A program made the translations under genes and the position numbers. A DNA stretch of 30,276 nt from UMGS172 sp045546555 (GTDB lineage: Bacteria; Bacillota; Clostridia; Oscillospirales; Acutalibacteraceae), in contig JAZQCY010000003.1 in NCBI GenBank assembly GCA_045546555.1, forward strand, positions 1-30,276, in the 5' to 3' direction. How positions within the stretch are numbered: the stretch's first letter is position 1; each line of letters begins with the position of its first letter. Shown in pieces: positions 23,621 through 30,276 of the stretch. The notes under the pieces were generated by a model that worked only from the letters and a program-made list of their open reading frames with translations, was not told the DNA's origin and did not search any database.

Positions 23621-23649
23621 AAAGGCTTCGGGTTACCCGAGGCCTTTTT
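23621..23649 (+). terminator. Terminator after the GH16 gene
   Basis: Stem AAAGGCTTCGGG (23621-23632) / CCCGAGGCCTTT (23636-23647) with one G-T wobble and a 3-nt loop, then T-rich. Confidence 0.88.
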
Positions 23650-23685
23650 GTGTAGAATATTACCCTTATTTTGCAGGATAGTGGG

Positions 23686-23714
23686 TTGTTTAATGGAAAA
23701 ATCTGTGATATTAT
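23686..23714 (+). promoter_or_regulatory. Probable promoter of the oxidoreductase-epimerase pair
   Basis: -35 TTGTTT (23686-23691) and -10 TATTAT (23709-23714) with a 17-bp spacer, about 35 bp before the ATG at 23751. Confidence 0.5.
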
Positions 23715-23750
23715 GTTATGAGTTGAATCATTATACATTAAGGTGATAGC

Positions 23751-24758
23751 ATGAGACCTATAAAAGTAGCGCAAATCGGCACTATGCACGACCACGCAGA
23801 CCAAACCTTGAGAAGTCTTACCGATCTCAAGGAGTATTTTGACGTGGTGGGCTTAGCGGAACCCGAGGAAATAGGCAAAGAACGTTTGAAAAAGGCATTT
23901 TTCAAGAATGTTCCGCATTATACCGTTGACGAGCTGCTCAAAATGGACGACCTTGAGGCCGTAGCTATCGAAACGCAGGAGGAATCGGCAACCTATTATG
24001 CACAGCTGTTTGCCGAAAGGGGTATCCACGTGCATCTCGACAAGCCGGGTTCGCAAAACCGTGAATCGTTTGAAAAGCTTGTTGCCACACTTAGGTCGCA
24101 CAATGCGGTTTTTCAGCAGGGCTATATGTACCGCTACAATCCTATTGTTATCGATGCCTTAAAACGGGTCAAAAACGGGGAGCTTGGTGAAATCTTCAGT
24201 GTTGAGGCGCAGATGAGCGTTCACCACCCCAAGGAAAAGCGTGAATGGCTCGGAAAGCACAAGGGCGGGATGCTCTACTTTTTGGGTTGCCATCTTATTG
24301 ACCTTGTACTGCAGCTTCAGGGCGAGCCCTTGGAGATAATCAACCTCAACACCTGCACGGGTATGGACGGCTTGACCGAGCCTATCGACTACGGCTGTGT
24401 TGTGTTTAAGTATAAAAACGGCTCATCGTTTATAAAATCCTCGGCGGCCGAGATCGGCGGTGTCAACCGCCGTCAGCTGGTCATTCAGGGCACGCTTGGT
24501 ACTATTGAGATCAAGCCGTTGGAGATCTATCCCGATGAAACCACCGATATTCAGACCCAATACAGTGAGGCTATGCTTCAGGATGAGGTTATGCCGTTCA
24601 GAGACAAGCAAGAGATAAAGACTACCGAGCGTTTTGACCGATACGATACCATGATGACCGAGTTCGCACGCTATATCAGAGGCGAAAAGGAAAACCCCTA
24701 CACCTACGATTACGAGCTCAAGGTTTTTGATCTTTTGATGCGGTGCTGCGGCCTTTAA
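23751..24758 (+). CDS. Gfo/Idh/MocA-family oxidoreductase
   Basis: A 335-aa NAD(P)-dependent sugar or polyol dehydrogenase-like protein. The N-terminal Rossmann domain (residues 3-120) starts KVAQIGTMHDHA, a variant of the usual GxGxxG nucleotide loop, and contains the family DKPG motif (usually EKP) in GIHVHLDKPGSQN with the lysine that contacts cofactor and substrate. The C-terminal alpha/beta domain (125-335) includes QGYMYRYNPIV and GGMLYFLGCHLIDLVLQLQG, with the conserved GCHxxD active-site histidine. The changed glycine loop may affect cofactor preference. AAGGTGAT precedes the ATG. It is coupled to the epimerase gene 12 nt downstream. Substrate unknown. Confidence 0.92.
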   Translation: MRPIKVAQIGTMHDHADQTLRSLTDLKEYFDVVGLAEPEEIGKERLKKAFFKNVPHYTVDELLKMDDLEAVAIETQEESATYYAQLFAERGIHVHLDKPGSQNRESFEKLVATLRSHNAVFQQGYMYRYNPIVIDALKRVKNGELGEIFSVEAQMSVHHPKEKREWLGKHKGGMLYFLGCHLIDLVLQLQGEPLEIINLNTCTGMDGLTEPIDYGCVVFKYKNGSSFIKSSAAEIGGVNRRQLVIQGTLGTIEIKPLEIYPDETTDIQTQYSEAMLQDEVMPFRDKQEIKTTERFDRYDTMMTEFARYIRGEKENPYTYDYELKVFDLLMRCCGL

Positions 24759-24770
24759 GGAGGAAATTTA

Positions 24771-25787
24771 ATGCAAAAACACGGAAAAATACTTGTACTC
24801 GGCGGCACGGGTGCTATGGGCGTTTACCTTGTGCCCGAGCTTGTGGAAATGGGTTACACCGTTGATGTTGTGTCGTTGGATGACCTGCATAGCTGTGACC
24901 CGAGACTCAACTATATTGTCGGCAACGCAATGGACGATGCCTATGTCGAAACGCTGCTCGAAAACGGATATGATGCCTGCGTCGACTTTATGATATACCC
25001 GACCGAGCACTTCAAAAAAAGAGCGCTGATGTTCTTGAACTCACTCAAGCATTATATTTATCTTTCATCCTACCGTGTCTATGCCGACAAGCAGACCCCC
25101 ATCACCGAATCGGCACCGAGACTGCTCGACGTGTCGACCGATGAGAGATTTCTGCAGTCGGATGACTACAGCCTTAAAAAGGCAAGGGGAGAGGACATCT
25201 TAAAGCAGTCGGGCAAGACTAATTGGACGGCTGTGCGCCCTGCTATAACCTATTCAAAAAGGCGCTTTCAGCTTATAACGTTGGAGGGCAGAACCTTTGT
25301 TGACCGTGCTTTGAACGGCAAAAAGGTTTTGGTTCCTAAGGAGGCCTTGGACAAGCAGGCCACCATGACCTGGGCGGGTGATGTCGGCAAAATGATAGCC
25401 CGTCTTGTGCTTAATAAGGCGGCCTATGGTGAATGCTACACAGTTTCCACCTCGGAGCATCACACCTGGGGTGAGATTGCCGAGTATTATAAAAAGCTTA
25501 TCGGACTTGAGATAGTTCCCGTCGACAAGGAAACCTTTTTGAAGGTCATTCAGCCCAATCCCGAAAACCGTTCCGACCGTTGGCAGTTGGACTACGACCG
25601 CCTTTTCGACCGTGTTGTGGATAATTCCAAGATACTTAAAGCAACCGGACTTGTGCAGTCTGATCTTACACGTCTTTACGACGGTCTGAAAAAGGAGCTG
25701 ACTGCGCTTACAAGTGATGTTAAGTGGAATACAGGCAACGCCAAAGTAAACGATTTTATGGACGAATATTTTAACAATCACAACTAA
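24771..25787 (+). CDS. NAD-dependent epimerase/dehydratase family protein
   Basis: A 338-aa extended short-chain dehydrogenase-like protein. The N-terminal Rossmann motif is GGTGAMG (residues 10-16), with the acidic residues of SLDDL at the end of beta-2 suggesting NAD(H). The active-site region has YLSSYRVYAD (Ser/Tyr region) and DYSLKKARGED, which gives YxxxK. This is followed by WTAVRPAITY and a sugar-binding C-terminal part. AAGGAGG (24757-24763) overlaps the stop of the oxidoreductase gene, so the two are an operon, possibly converting one sugar or nucleotide-sugar. A role in rhamnose or surface-glycan metabolism cannot be told from the sequence. Confidence 0.9.
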   Translation: MQKHGKILVLGGTGAMGVYLVPELVEMGYTVDVVSLDDLHSCDPRLNYIVGNAMDDAYVETLLENGYDACVDFMIYPTEHFKKRALMFLNSLKHYIYLSSYRVYADKQTPITESAPRLLDVSTDERFLQSDDYSLKKARGEDILKQSGKTNWTAVRPAITYSKRRFQLITLEGRTFVDRALNGKKVLVPKEALDKQATMTWAGDVGKMIARLVLNKAAYGECYTVSTSEHHTWGEIAEYYKKLIGLEIVPVDKETFLKVIQPNPENRSDRWQLDYDRLFDRVVDNSKILKATGLVQSDLTRLYDGLKKELTALTSDVKWNTGNAKVNDFMDEYFNNHN

Positions 25788-25796
25788 AAATAATAT

Positions 25797-25845
25797 AAGA
25801 CCGCACAGTTTGTTACAAAATCTAAAAACTGTGTGGTCTTTTTTC
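25797..25845 (+). terminator. Terminator after the epimerase gene
   Basis: AAGACCGCACAGTTT (25797-25811) pairs with AAACTGTGTGGTCTT (25826-25840) with one G-T wobble; followed by TTTT. The loop is 14 nt. Confidence 0.85.
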
Positions 25846-25903
25846 AATCAAGGCAAATTTTTCCACCAAAAAATATTGTATTTTGGTGCAAAATGTGTTA
25901 CGA

Positions 25904-25936
25904 TATAAAAAGATTGTTAAAATGTTGAACAACATT
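25904..25936 (+). promoter_or_regulatory. Promoter/operator region of the rnf operon
   Basis: A -10-like TATAAA (25904-25909) is followed by TTGTTAA (25914-25920) and the perfect palindrome AATGTTG-AA-CAACATT (25921-25936). TTGTTAA plus AACAA (25928-25932) resembles a Rex site, but the spacing is off, so Rex binding is only a possibility. The palindrome lies where a repressor would block elongation or initiation. Confidence 0.4.
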
Positions 25937-25964
25937 TAGATAAAATCGGTTTGGAGGAACAAAA

Positions 25965-27377
25965 ATGGTCAAGAGTGAAGAAGTTCTGCGCCCTGTGAAA
26001 GACATTGGCGGCGGAGCAAATTTGCCTCACCGAAAAAACACCGCTGAAAAGCAATCGGTCATAATGCCGCCGCCTGAAACGGTGGTCATCCCAATGCAAC
26101 AGCATATCGGCGCACCGTGCACGCCGTGTGTCAAAAAGGGTGATACCGTTTACGTCGGCACCAAAATAGGCGACAGCGATAAGTTTGTCAGCGCACCTAT
26201 ACATTCCAGCGTTTCGGGAGTTGTTTCGGGACTCGGCTCATTGCTTCTGCCTTCGGGTCAGACGACCGAAACGGTCATCATTCAGTCGGACGGTCAGATG
26301 ACACCCGACCCCGATATCAAGCCGCCCGTGGTCGAAACGTTAGAGGACCTTGTTAAAGCCGCAAGAGATTGCGGTCTTGTCGGTCTTGGCGGTGCAGGCT
26401 TTCCGTCTCATGTAAAGCTTAATGTCAACCCCGATAATCCGCCCGATACCCTCATCATCAACGGCGCCGAGTGTGAGCCTTATATCACCTCCGACTACCG
26501 TGAGTGTGTTGAAAACACCGATAATATTTTGGAGGGTGTTTACCTTCTTAAAAAAATAATCGGCTTTAAGCAGGTCATCATTGCGGTTGAAAATAACAAG
26601 CCCAAGGCCATTCAGGCACTTAATAAGTTTGTCGAAAATGTTATCGGTCAGGACGTCGGTGTCGATGTTTCGGATGACGAAAAGACACATGCTCTTTATA
26701 AGGTTGCGACCGATGAAAGAGATGCTGATAACTCGGTCAGACTGATGCGCCTCAAATCACGCTACCCGCAGGGTGCTGAAAAGGTGCTTATCTACACCGC
26801 AACCGGTCGCAAGCTGCCGCTGGGCAAGCTCCCGTCGGATGTCGGTTGTATGGTTATGAACGTCACAAGTGTGTCGGTTCTCAATAAGTATATCAAGACC
26901 GGTATGCCGCTTGTTTTCAAGACCGTGACGGTCGACGGAGGAGCGGTTATGGAGCCTCAGAACGTTATCGTTCCCATAGGCACCTCCATCAACGACGTTA
27001 TCGAGTTTTGCGGCGGTTATAAATCACCCGCACGCAAGGTCCTTTACGGCGGCCCTATGATGGGTAATGCCGTTATCGACGTTAATATGCCGATCTTAAA
27101 GCAGAATAATGCAATTCTTGTGCTTGACCGCAAGCAGGCCGAAAAGAGGGTCGAAAGCCCCTGCATTCGTTGCGGACGCTGTGCCAAGGCCTGCCCTATG
27201 CATCTTCAGCCGCTTGAAATCGAATCGGCTCTGCGTATCGGCAATCTTGAAGCTGTCAAGGCACACTATGCCGACTATTGTATCGAGTGCGGAAGCTGCT
27301 CGTACGTATGCCCGTCCAAGCGCCACTTGACACAGGTCATGCGTATGGCCAAGGCCGAGCTTAAAAATAAAAAGTAA
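25965..27377 (+). CDS. rnfC: RnfC: NADH/FMN and Fe-S subunit of the Rnf complex
   Basis: A 470-aa peripheral subunit of the ion-pumping ferredoxin:NAD+ oxidoreductase, on the cytoplasmic side. The N-terminal part has a barrel-sandwich/biotinyl-like region (HIGAPCTPCVKKGDTVYVGTKIG). The NuoF-like flavin/NADH-binding core has GLVGLGGAGFPSHVKL (about 135-150) and INGAECEPYITSDYRE, followed by a SLBB-type region. The C-terminal double [4Fe-4S] motifs are CIRCGRCAKACPMHLQP and CIECGSCSYVCPSK. GGAGGAAC precedes the ATG at 25965. It is the first gene of an rnfCDGEA operon, with 17 nt to rnfD. Confidence 0.96.
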   Translation: MVKSEEVLRPVKDIGGGANLPHRKNTAEKQSVIMPPPETVVIPMQQHIGAPCTPCVKKGDTVYVGTKIGDSDKFVSAPIHSSVSGVVSGLGSLLLPSGQTTETVIIQSDGQMTPDPDIKPPVVETLEDLVKAARDCGLVGLGGAGFPSHVKLNVNPDNPPDTLIINGAECEPYITSDYRECVENTDNILEGVYLLKKIIGFKQVIIAVENNKPKAIQALNKFVENVIGQDVGVDVSDDEKTHALYKVATDERDADNSVRLMRLKSRYPQGAEKVLIYTATGRKLPLGKLPSDVGCMVMNVTSVSVLNKYIKTGMPLVFKTVTVDGGAVMEPQNVIVPIGTSINDVIEFCGGYKSPARKVLYGGPMMGNAVIDVNMPILKQNNAILVLDRKQAEKRVESPCIRCGRCAKACPMHLQPLEIESALRIGNLEAVKAHYADYCIECGSCSYVCPSKRHLTQVMRMAKAELKNKK

Positions 27378-27394
27378 AGGAGGAACCGCAAATT

Positions 27395-28360
27395 ATGGAA
27401 AAACTGTCAGTTTCACATTCACCCCATATTCAGCACGTTGATTCCTCCCGTGGAATAATGGCCGACGTTATCATTGCGCTGTTGCCCACCACCATTGCAG
27501 GCTGTATTCTGTTTGGCTGGTATTCTGCTTTGGTGCTGGTCACCTGCGTTGTGACCGCCGTTTTGGCCGAGTTTGTCTGTTGCAAGATAATGAAGCGCCC
27601 CAACTCCATTGGCGATCTTTCGGCAATTGTAACAGGTCTTATTTTGGGACTTAATCTGCCACCCGAGTTGCCGCTTTGGATGGCGGCCATCGGCAGTGTA
27701 GTTGCAATTGTTGTTGTTAAAATGATGTTTGGCGGCTTGGGTCACAATTTTGCCAACCCTGCCATTACCGCACGTATCGTTTTGCTTGTATCGTTCCCCA
27801 CGGCTATGACAACCTGGGTTGCACCAAAAGGCGTTGTCCTCCCCGAGATCACGGGTGCCTCGGTCGATGCCACCACCGTCGCAACACCGTTGAGCGATGC
27901 CGCAATCGAAACGGCCGCACAGGGCGGAGGCTATTCCTACACCCAATTGCTTATGGGAAGCATCCCCGGCTGTATCGGTGAGGTATTTTCGGCACTTATC
28001 ATTATCGGCGCCTTGTACCTTATTGCCCGCCGTGTCATTTCTCCCGTAACACCGCTCGCAATGGTGGGCACCGTTGCTTTGATGTCGCTTATTTTCAAAG
28101 AAGACCCTTTGTATATGATCCTTTCGGGCGGTCTGTTGTTCGGCGCCGTGTTTATGGCGACCGACTACGTCACAAGCCCCATAAACTGGAAGGGCAAGCT
28201 GATCTTCGGTATCGGATGCGGTCTTGTCACCTTTGTCATCCGTCATTTCGGACATTTGCCCGAGGGTGTGTCTTATGCCATACTTTTGATGAACCTCTTT
28301 GTACCGTTCATCAATAAGATTACCACACCCAAGCCCTTTGGATGGGAGGCGGCAAAATGA
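27395..28360 (+). CDS. rnfD: RnfD: membrane subunit with covalent FMN
   Basis: A 321-aa integral membrane subunit (related to NqrB) with about nine hydrophobic segments. Family signatures are HVDSSRGIMADVIIALLPTT near the N-terminus, NFANPAITARIVLLVSFP, and FMATDYVTSP near residue 250. The segment TVATPLSD (T164) fits the site where RnfD/NqrB carry covalent FMN on threonine; this assignment is by analogy. Ribosome binding site AAAGGAGG precedes ATG 27395. Its stop overlaps the rnfG start by 4 nt (ATGA). Confidence 0.95.
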   Translation: MEKLSVSHSPHIQHVDSSRGIMADVIIALLPTTIAGCILFGWYSALVLVTCVVTAVLAEFVCCKIMKRPNSIGDLSAIVTGLILGLNLPPELPLWMAAIGSVVAIVVVKMMFGGLGHNFANPAITARIVLLVSFPTAMTTWVAPKGVVLPEITGASVDATTVATPLSDAAIETAAQGGGYSYTQLLMGSIPGCIGEVFSALIIIGALYLIARRVISPVTPLAMVGTVALMSLIFKEDPLYMILSGGLLFGAVFMATDYVTSPINWKGKLIFGIGCGLVTFVIRHFGHLPEGVSYAILLMNLFVPFINKITTPKPFGWEAAK

Positions 28361-28911
28361 AAAGCTTAAAGAGTATCATTCTCACCACTGTCATCCTCAC
28401 GCTTATCTGTGCTATTTGCACGGGTGCCTTGGCCTTTACCAACGACCTCACTGCCAAGCGCATTGAAAAGCTGGCAATCGAGGCCGAGCAAAAGGCTATG
28501 GGCAGAATAATTGCCGATGCCGATTTCCAAAAGGCAGAGGTCACCGTCAACGAAAAGGTCAATACCTACTACGTTGCCAAAAAGAACAACCAAACGGTGG
28601 GCTACGTGTTTACTGTCAGCGGTACCGGCTACGGCGGTGCCATCAAGGTTATGACCGGTGTTGATACCGAGGGCAAGATAATCGCCATTGAGGTGCTTGA
28701 GGCCTCTAACGAGACCCCCGGTCTTGGTCAGAACATCACCGATAAAGAAAAGTTCTGGGATCAGTTCCAAGGCAAAAGCGGTGAGCTTGTTGTGGGTCAA
28801 AGCGGTGATATAGCCCCCATCACCAGCGCTACAATTTCTTCAAAGGCCGCCACTCGATGCGTAAACGATGCTTTGGAGCTTTATGAATTAGTAAAGGAGG
28901 ATGGAAAATAA
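28357..28911 (+). CDS. rnfG: RnfG: FMN-binding subunit
   Basis: A 184-aa protein with one N-terminal membrane helix (about residues 6-27) and an extracytoplasmic FMN-binding domain. The flavin attachment motif TSAT (T159, in ITSATISSKAAT) is intact, as is GYGGAIKVMTGVD and ETPGLGQNIT. ATG 28357 is chosen because it overlaps the rnfD stop and follows GGGAGG (28344-28349) at 7 nt. It passes electrons between RnfD and the RnfA/RnfE core. Confidence 0.95.
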   Translation: MKSLKSIILTTVILTLICAICTGALAFTNDLTAKRIEKLAIEAEQKAMGRIIADADFQKAEVTVNEKVNTYYVAKKNNQTVGYVFTVSGTGYGGAIKVMTGVDTEGKIIAIEVLEASNETPGLGQNITDKEKFWDQFQGKSGELVVGQSGDIAPITSATISSKAATRCVNDALELYELVKEDGK

Positions 28912-29927
28912 TGGCCAATAACAGTAAAATGTCCATCCTCACAAAGGGTATTGTAAAAGAAAACCCCGTTCTTCGACTGGTGCTTGGCACCTGCCCGACC
29001 TTGGCGGTCACCACCGCCGCTATAAACGGTATCGGAATGGGCGTTGCCGCAACGTTGGTGCTTATCGGCTCAAACGTTGCCATCTCCCTTTTAAGAAGGG
29101 TCATTCCTGACAAGGTGCGTATACCTGCGTATATCACCATTATTGCGACATTTGTTACCATCATCCAGATGCTTGTCAAAGCATTTTTGCCGAGCATCGA
29201 CAGCGCACTTGGCATATTCCTGCCGCTTATCGTTGTAAACTGCATCATTTTGGCCCGTGCCGAAATGTTTGCCTCTAAAAATGCTGTACTGCCGTCCATT
29301 CTTGACGCTATAGGAATGGGTATCGGCTTTACCGCCGCCTTAACACTTATGGGTATGCTCCGTGAGTTCTTTGGCGCAGGCACCCTTTTCGGTGCCGAGA
29401 TCACCAAGGGCGCAATCGAGCCTATGCTTGTGTTCATCCTGCCTCCCGGCGGATTCTTCGTATTCGGTGTGCTGGTAGCACTTTCCAACAAGCTTGCCGT
29501 GAAAATGGGCAAAAAACCCGCCAAGAACCTTGGCTGTGGCAACTGTAAGGCCTGCGGCGGATGTGAAATGGCCGCCGTTGACGAGGCCGCACCTGCCGAT
29601 GAGGGTGTTGTTACCAATGCCGATGTTGCTCAAGCAGCAGGGGAGACCTATGCCAAAACCGAGGAAACCACAACGGTCAGCGGTGACGGTGTGACCCACG
29701 TGGCCGTCCGTACCGAGGCCGAAGAGGTACAGCGTGCCGACACTACCGAGGCCGCTCCCGAGGCAACCCCCGACACCGACCCGTTGCCGGCCGATTCGGA
29801 CGGTACTGCACCCATTGAGGATGTTACCCCGAAGGACCCCGAGGTTGAGGCTACCACCCGTACCGAGGCCGATGTGCCGACCGATGCGGCTGACGAAACT
29901 AAAAAGACCGACGGAGGTGAGCAGTAA
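28911..29927 (+). CDS. rnfE: RnfE: membrane subunit with unusual Cys-rich and acidic C-terminal extension
   Basis: 338 aa, against about 200 for typical RnfE. Residues 1-200 are the normal six-helix core, with C28 (LGTCPTLA) and C111 (VVNCIILARAE), which with two RnfA cysteines are expected to hold the intramembrane [2Fe-2S] cluster. After the last helix comes LGCGNCKACGGCEM with C209, C212, C215 and C218 (CxxCxxCxxC), then about 120 residues rich in Glu, Asp, Ala, Thr and Pro with no predicted fold. Lysines next to both ends of the core suggest, by the positive-inside rule, that the tail is cytoplasmic. The reading frame is continuous and ends one base into the rnfA start (TAATG), so the tail is not an annotation artefact. 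Function of the tail is unknown. Confidence 0.93.
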   Translation: MANNSKMSILTKGIVKENPVLRLVLGTCPTLAVTTAAINGIGMGVAATLVLIGSNVAISLLRRVIPDKVRIPAYITIIATFVTIIQMLVKAFLPSIDSALGIFLPLIVVNCIILARAEMFASKNAVLPSILDAIGMGIGFTAALTLMGMLREFFGAGTLFGAEITKGAIEPMLVFILPPGGFFVFGVLVALSNKLAVKMGKKPAKNLGCGNCKACGGCEMAAVDEAAPADEGVVTNADVAQAAGETYAKTEETTTVSGDGVTHVAVRTEAEEVQRADTTEAAPEATPDTDPLPADSDGTAPIEDVTPKDPEVEATTRTEADVPTDAADETKKTDGGEQ

Positions 29928-30276
29928 TGAATTGGACTAATATTATTACTATTGTGCTCGCCGGAATTTTGACCGAGAATATGGTTTTATCCAAGTTCTT
30001 GGGCATTTGTCCGTTCCTTGGCGTTTCAAAAAAGACCAACACCGCCGTCAGTATGGGTATCGCCGTAACGTTGGTTATGCTGCTTGCAACCGCCGTTACC
30101 TATCCCATTCAAATTTATATCCTTGACCGTTTTGGCCTCGGATATCTGCAGACCATCGTTTTCATTCTGATAATCGCCGCCCTGGTTCAGCTGGTTGAGA
30201 TAGTGCTTAAAAAGTATATTCCTCCGCTTTACACCGCTTTGGGCGTTTATCTGCCGCTTATCACCACCAACTGCGC
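29927..30276 (+). CDS. rnfA: RnfA (partial, cut by window end)
   Basis: The first 116 codons of the RnfA membrane subunit. ENMVLSKFLGICPFLGVSKK contains the first cluster cysteine, and PLITTNC at the window edge contains the second. The ATG at 29927 overlaps the rnfE stop by one base and follows GGAGGTG (29913-29919). About 75 more residues are expected beyond the window, then probably rnfB. Confidence 0.95.
   Translation, partial: MNWTNIITIVLAGILTENMVLSKFLGICPFLGVSKKTNTAVSMGIAVTLVMLLATAVTYPIQIYILDRFGLGYLQTIVFILIIAALVQLVEIVLKKYIPPLYTALGVYLPLITTNC

Noticed and set aside
27419..28255. A long minus-strand open frame opposite rnfD
   Set aside because: Low-complexity antisense translation without start signals; rnfD on the + strand is unambiguous.

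Overview
The window looks like a chromosomal segment of an anaerobic Clostridia bacterium (probably Oscillospirales/Ruminococcaceae-like, judged from the gene set, Gram-positive-style lipoproteins and surface proteins, AGGAGG ribosome binding sites and TGTAGGG-type intergenic repeats; species not identifiable by eye). Almost all genes are on the + strand; the only clear minus-strand gene is an AraC-type regulator.

Layout. (1) 1-853: gene-free and packed with small structured repeats, including a 278-bp element with 19/20 terminal inverted repeats (1-278) and one copy of a 275-bp element (455-729). (2) 866-1681: orphan rhamnulose-1-phosphate aldolase (rhaD) with its own promoter and terminator. 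(3) 1813-10284: a ten-gene [FeFe]-hydrogenase operon. It starts with two Rex-like palindromes and the HydC (NuoE-like) gene, runs through seven accessory genes (two DRTGG proteins, two HATPase proteins, a hydrogenase-like Fe-S protein that keeps the H-cluster cysteines but has Ala at the proton-relay position, a PHP-domain protein and a small thioredoxin-like Fe-S protein), and ends with HydB and HydA. HydA carries a one-base deletion near 8606. (4) 10313-10620: an 89-bp-period array of double-hairpin repeats. (5) 10751-13781: polysaccharide-deacetylase-like protein and an orphan solute-binding lipoprotein. (6) 13791-14105: second copy of the 275-bp element, sitting inside the loop of a terminator-like inverted repeat between convergent genes. 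(7) 14108-23605: AraC regulator, two large paralogous secreted proteins (one membrane-anchored), a 49-residue peptide gene, and a GH16-type lipoprotein. (8) 23751-25787: Gfo/Idh/MocA oxidoreductase and NAD-dependent epimerase pair. (9) 25965-end: rnfC-rnfD-rnfG-rnfE-rnfA(partial); RnfE has an unusual CxxCxxCxxC motif and an acidic tail of about 120 residues.

How it works together. HydABC should couple NADH and reduced ferredoxin to H2 (electron bifurcation/confurcation), and Rnf couples ferredoxin:NAD+ oxidoreduction to ion pumping, so the two ends of the window hold the main redox valves of a fermenter. The Rex-like sites suggest NADH/NAD+ control of the hydrogenase operon. The seven accessory genes embedded in it look like a redox-sensing and signalling module whose function is not established to my knowledge; this is the best candidate for an undescribed system here. 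The middle of the window is carbohydrate and cell-surface related.
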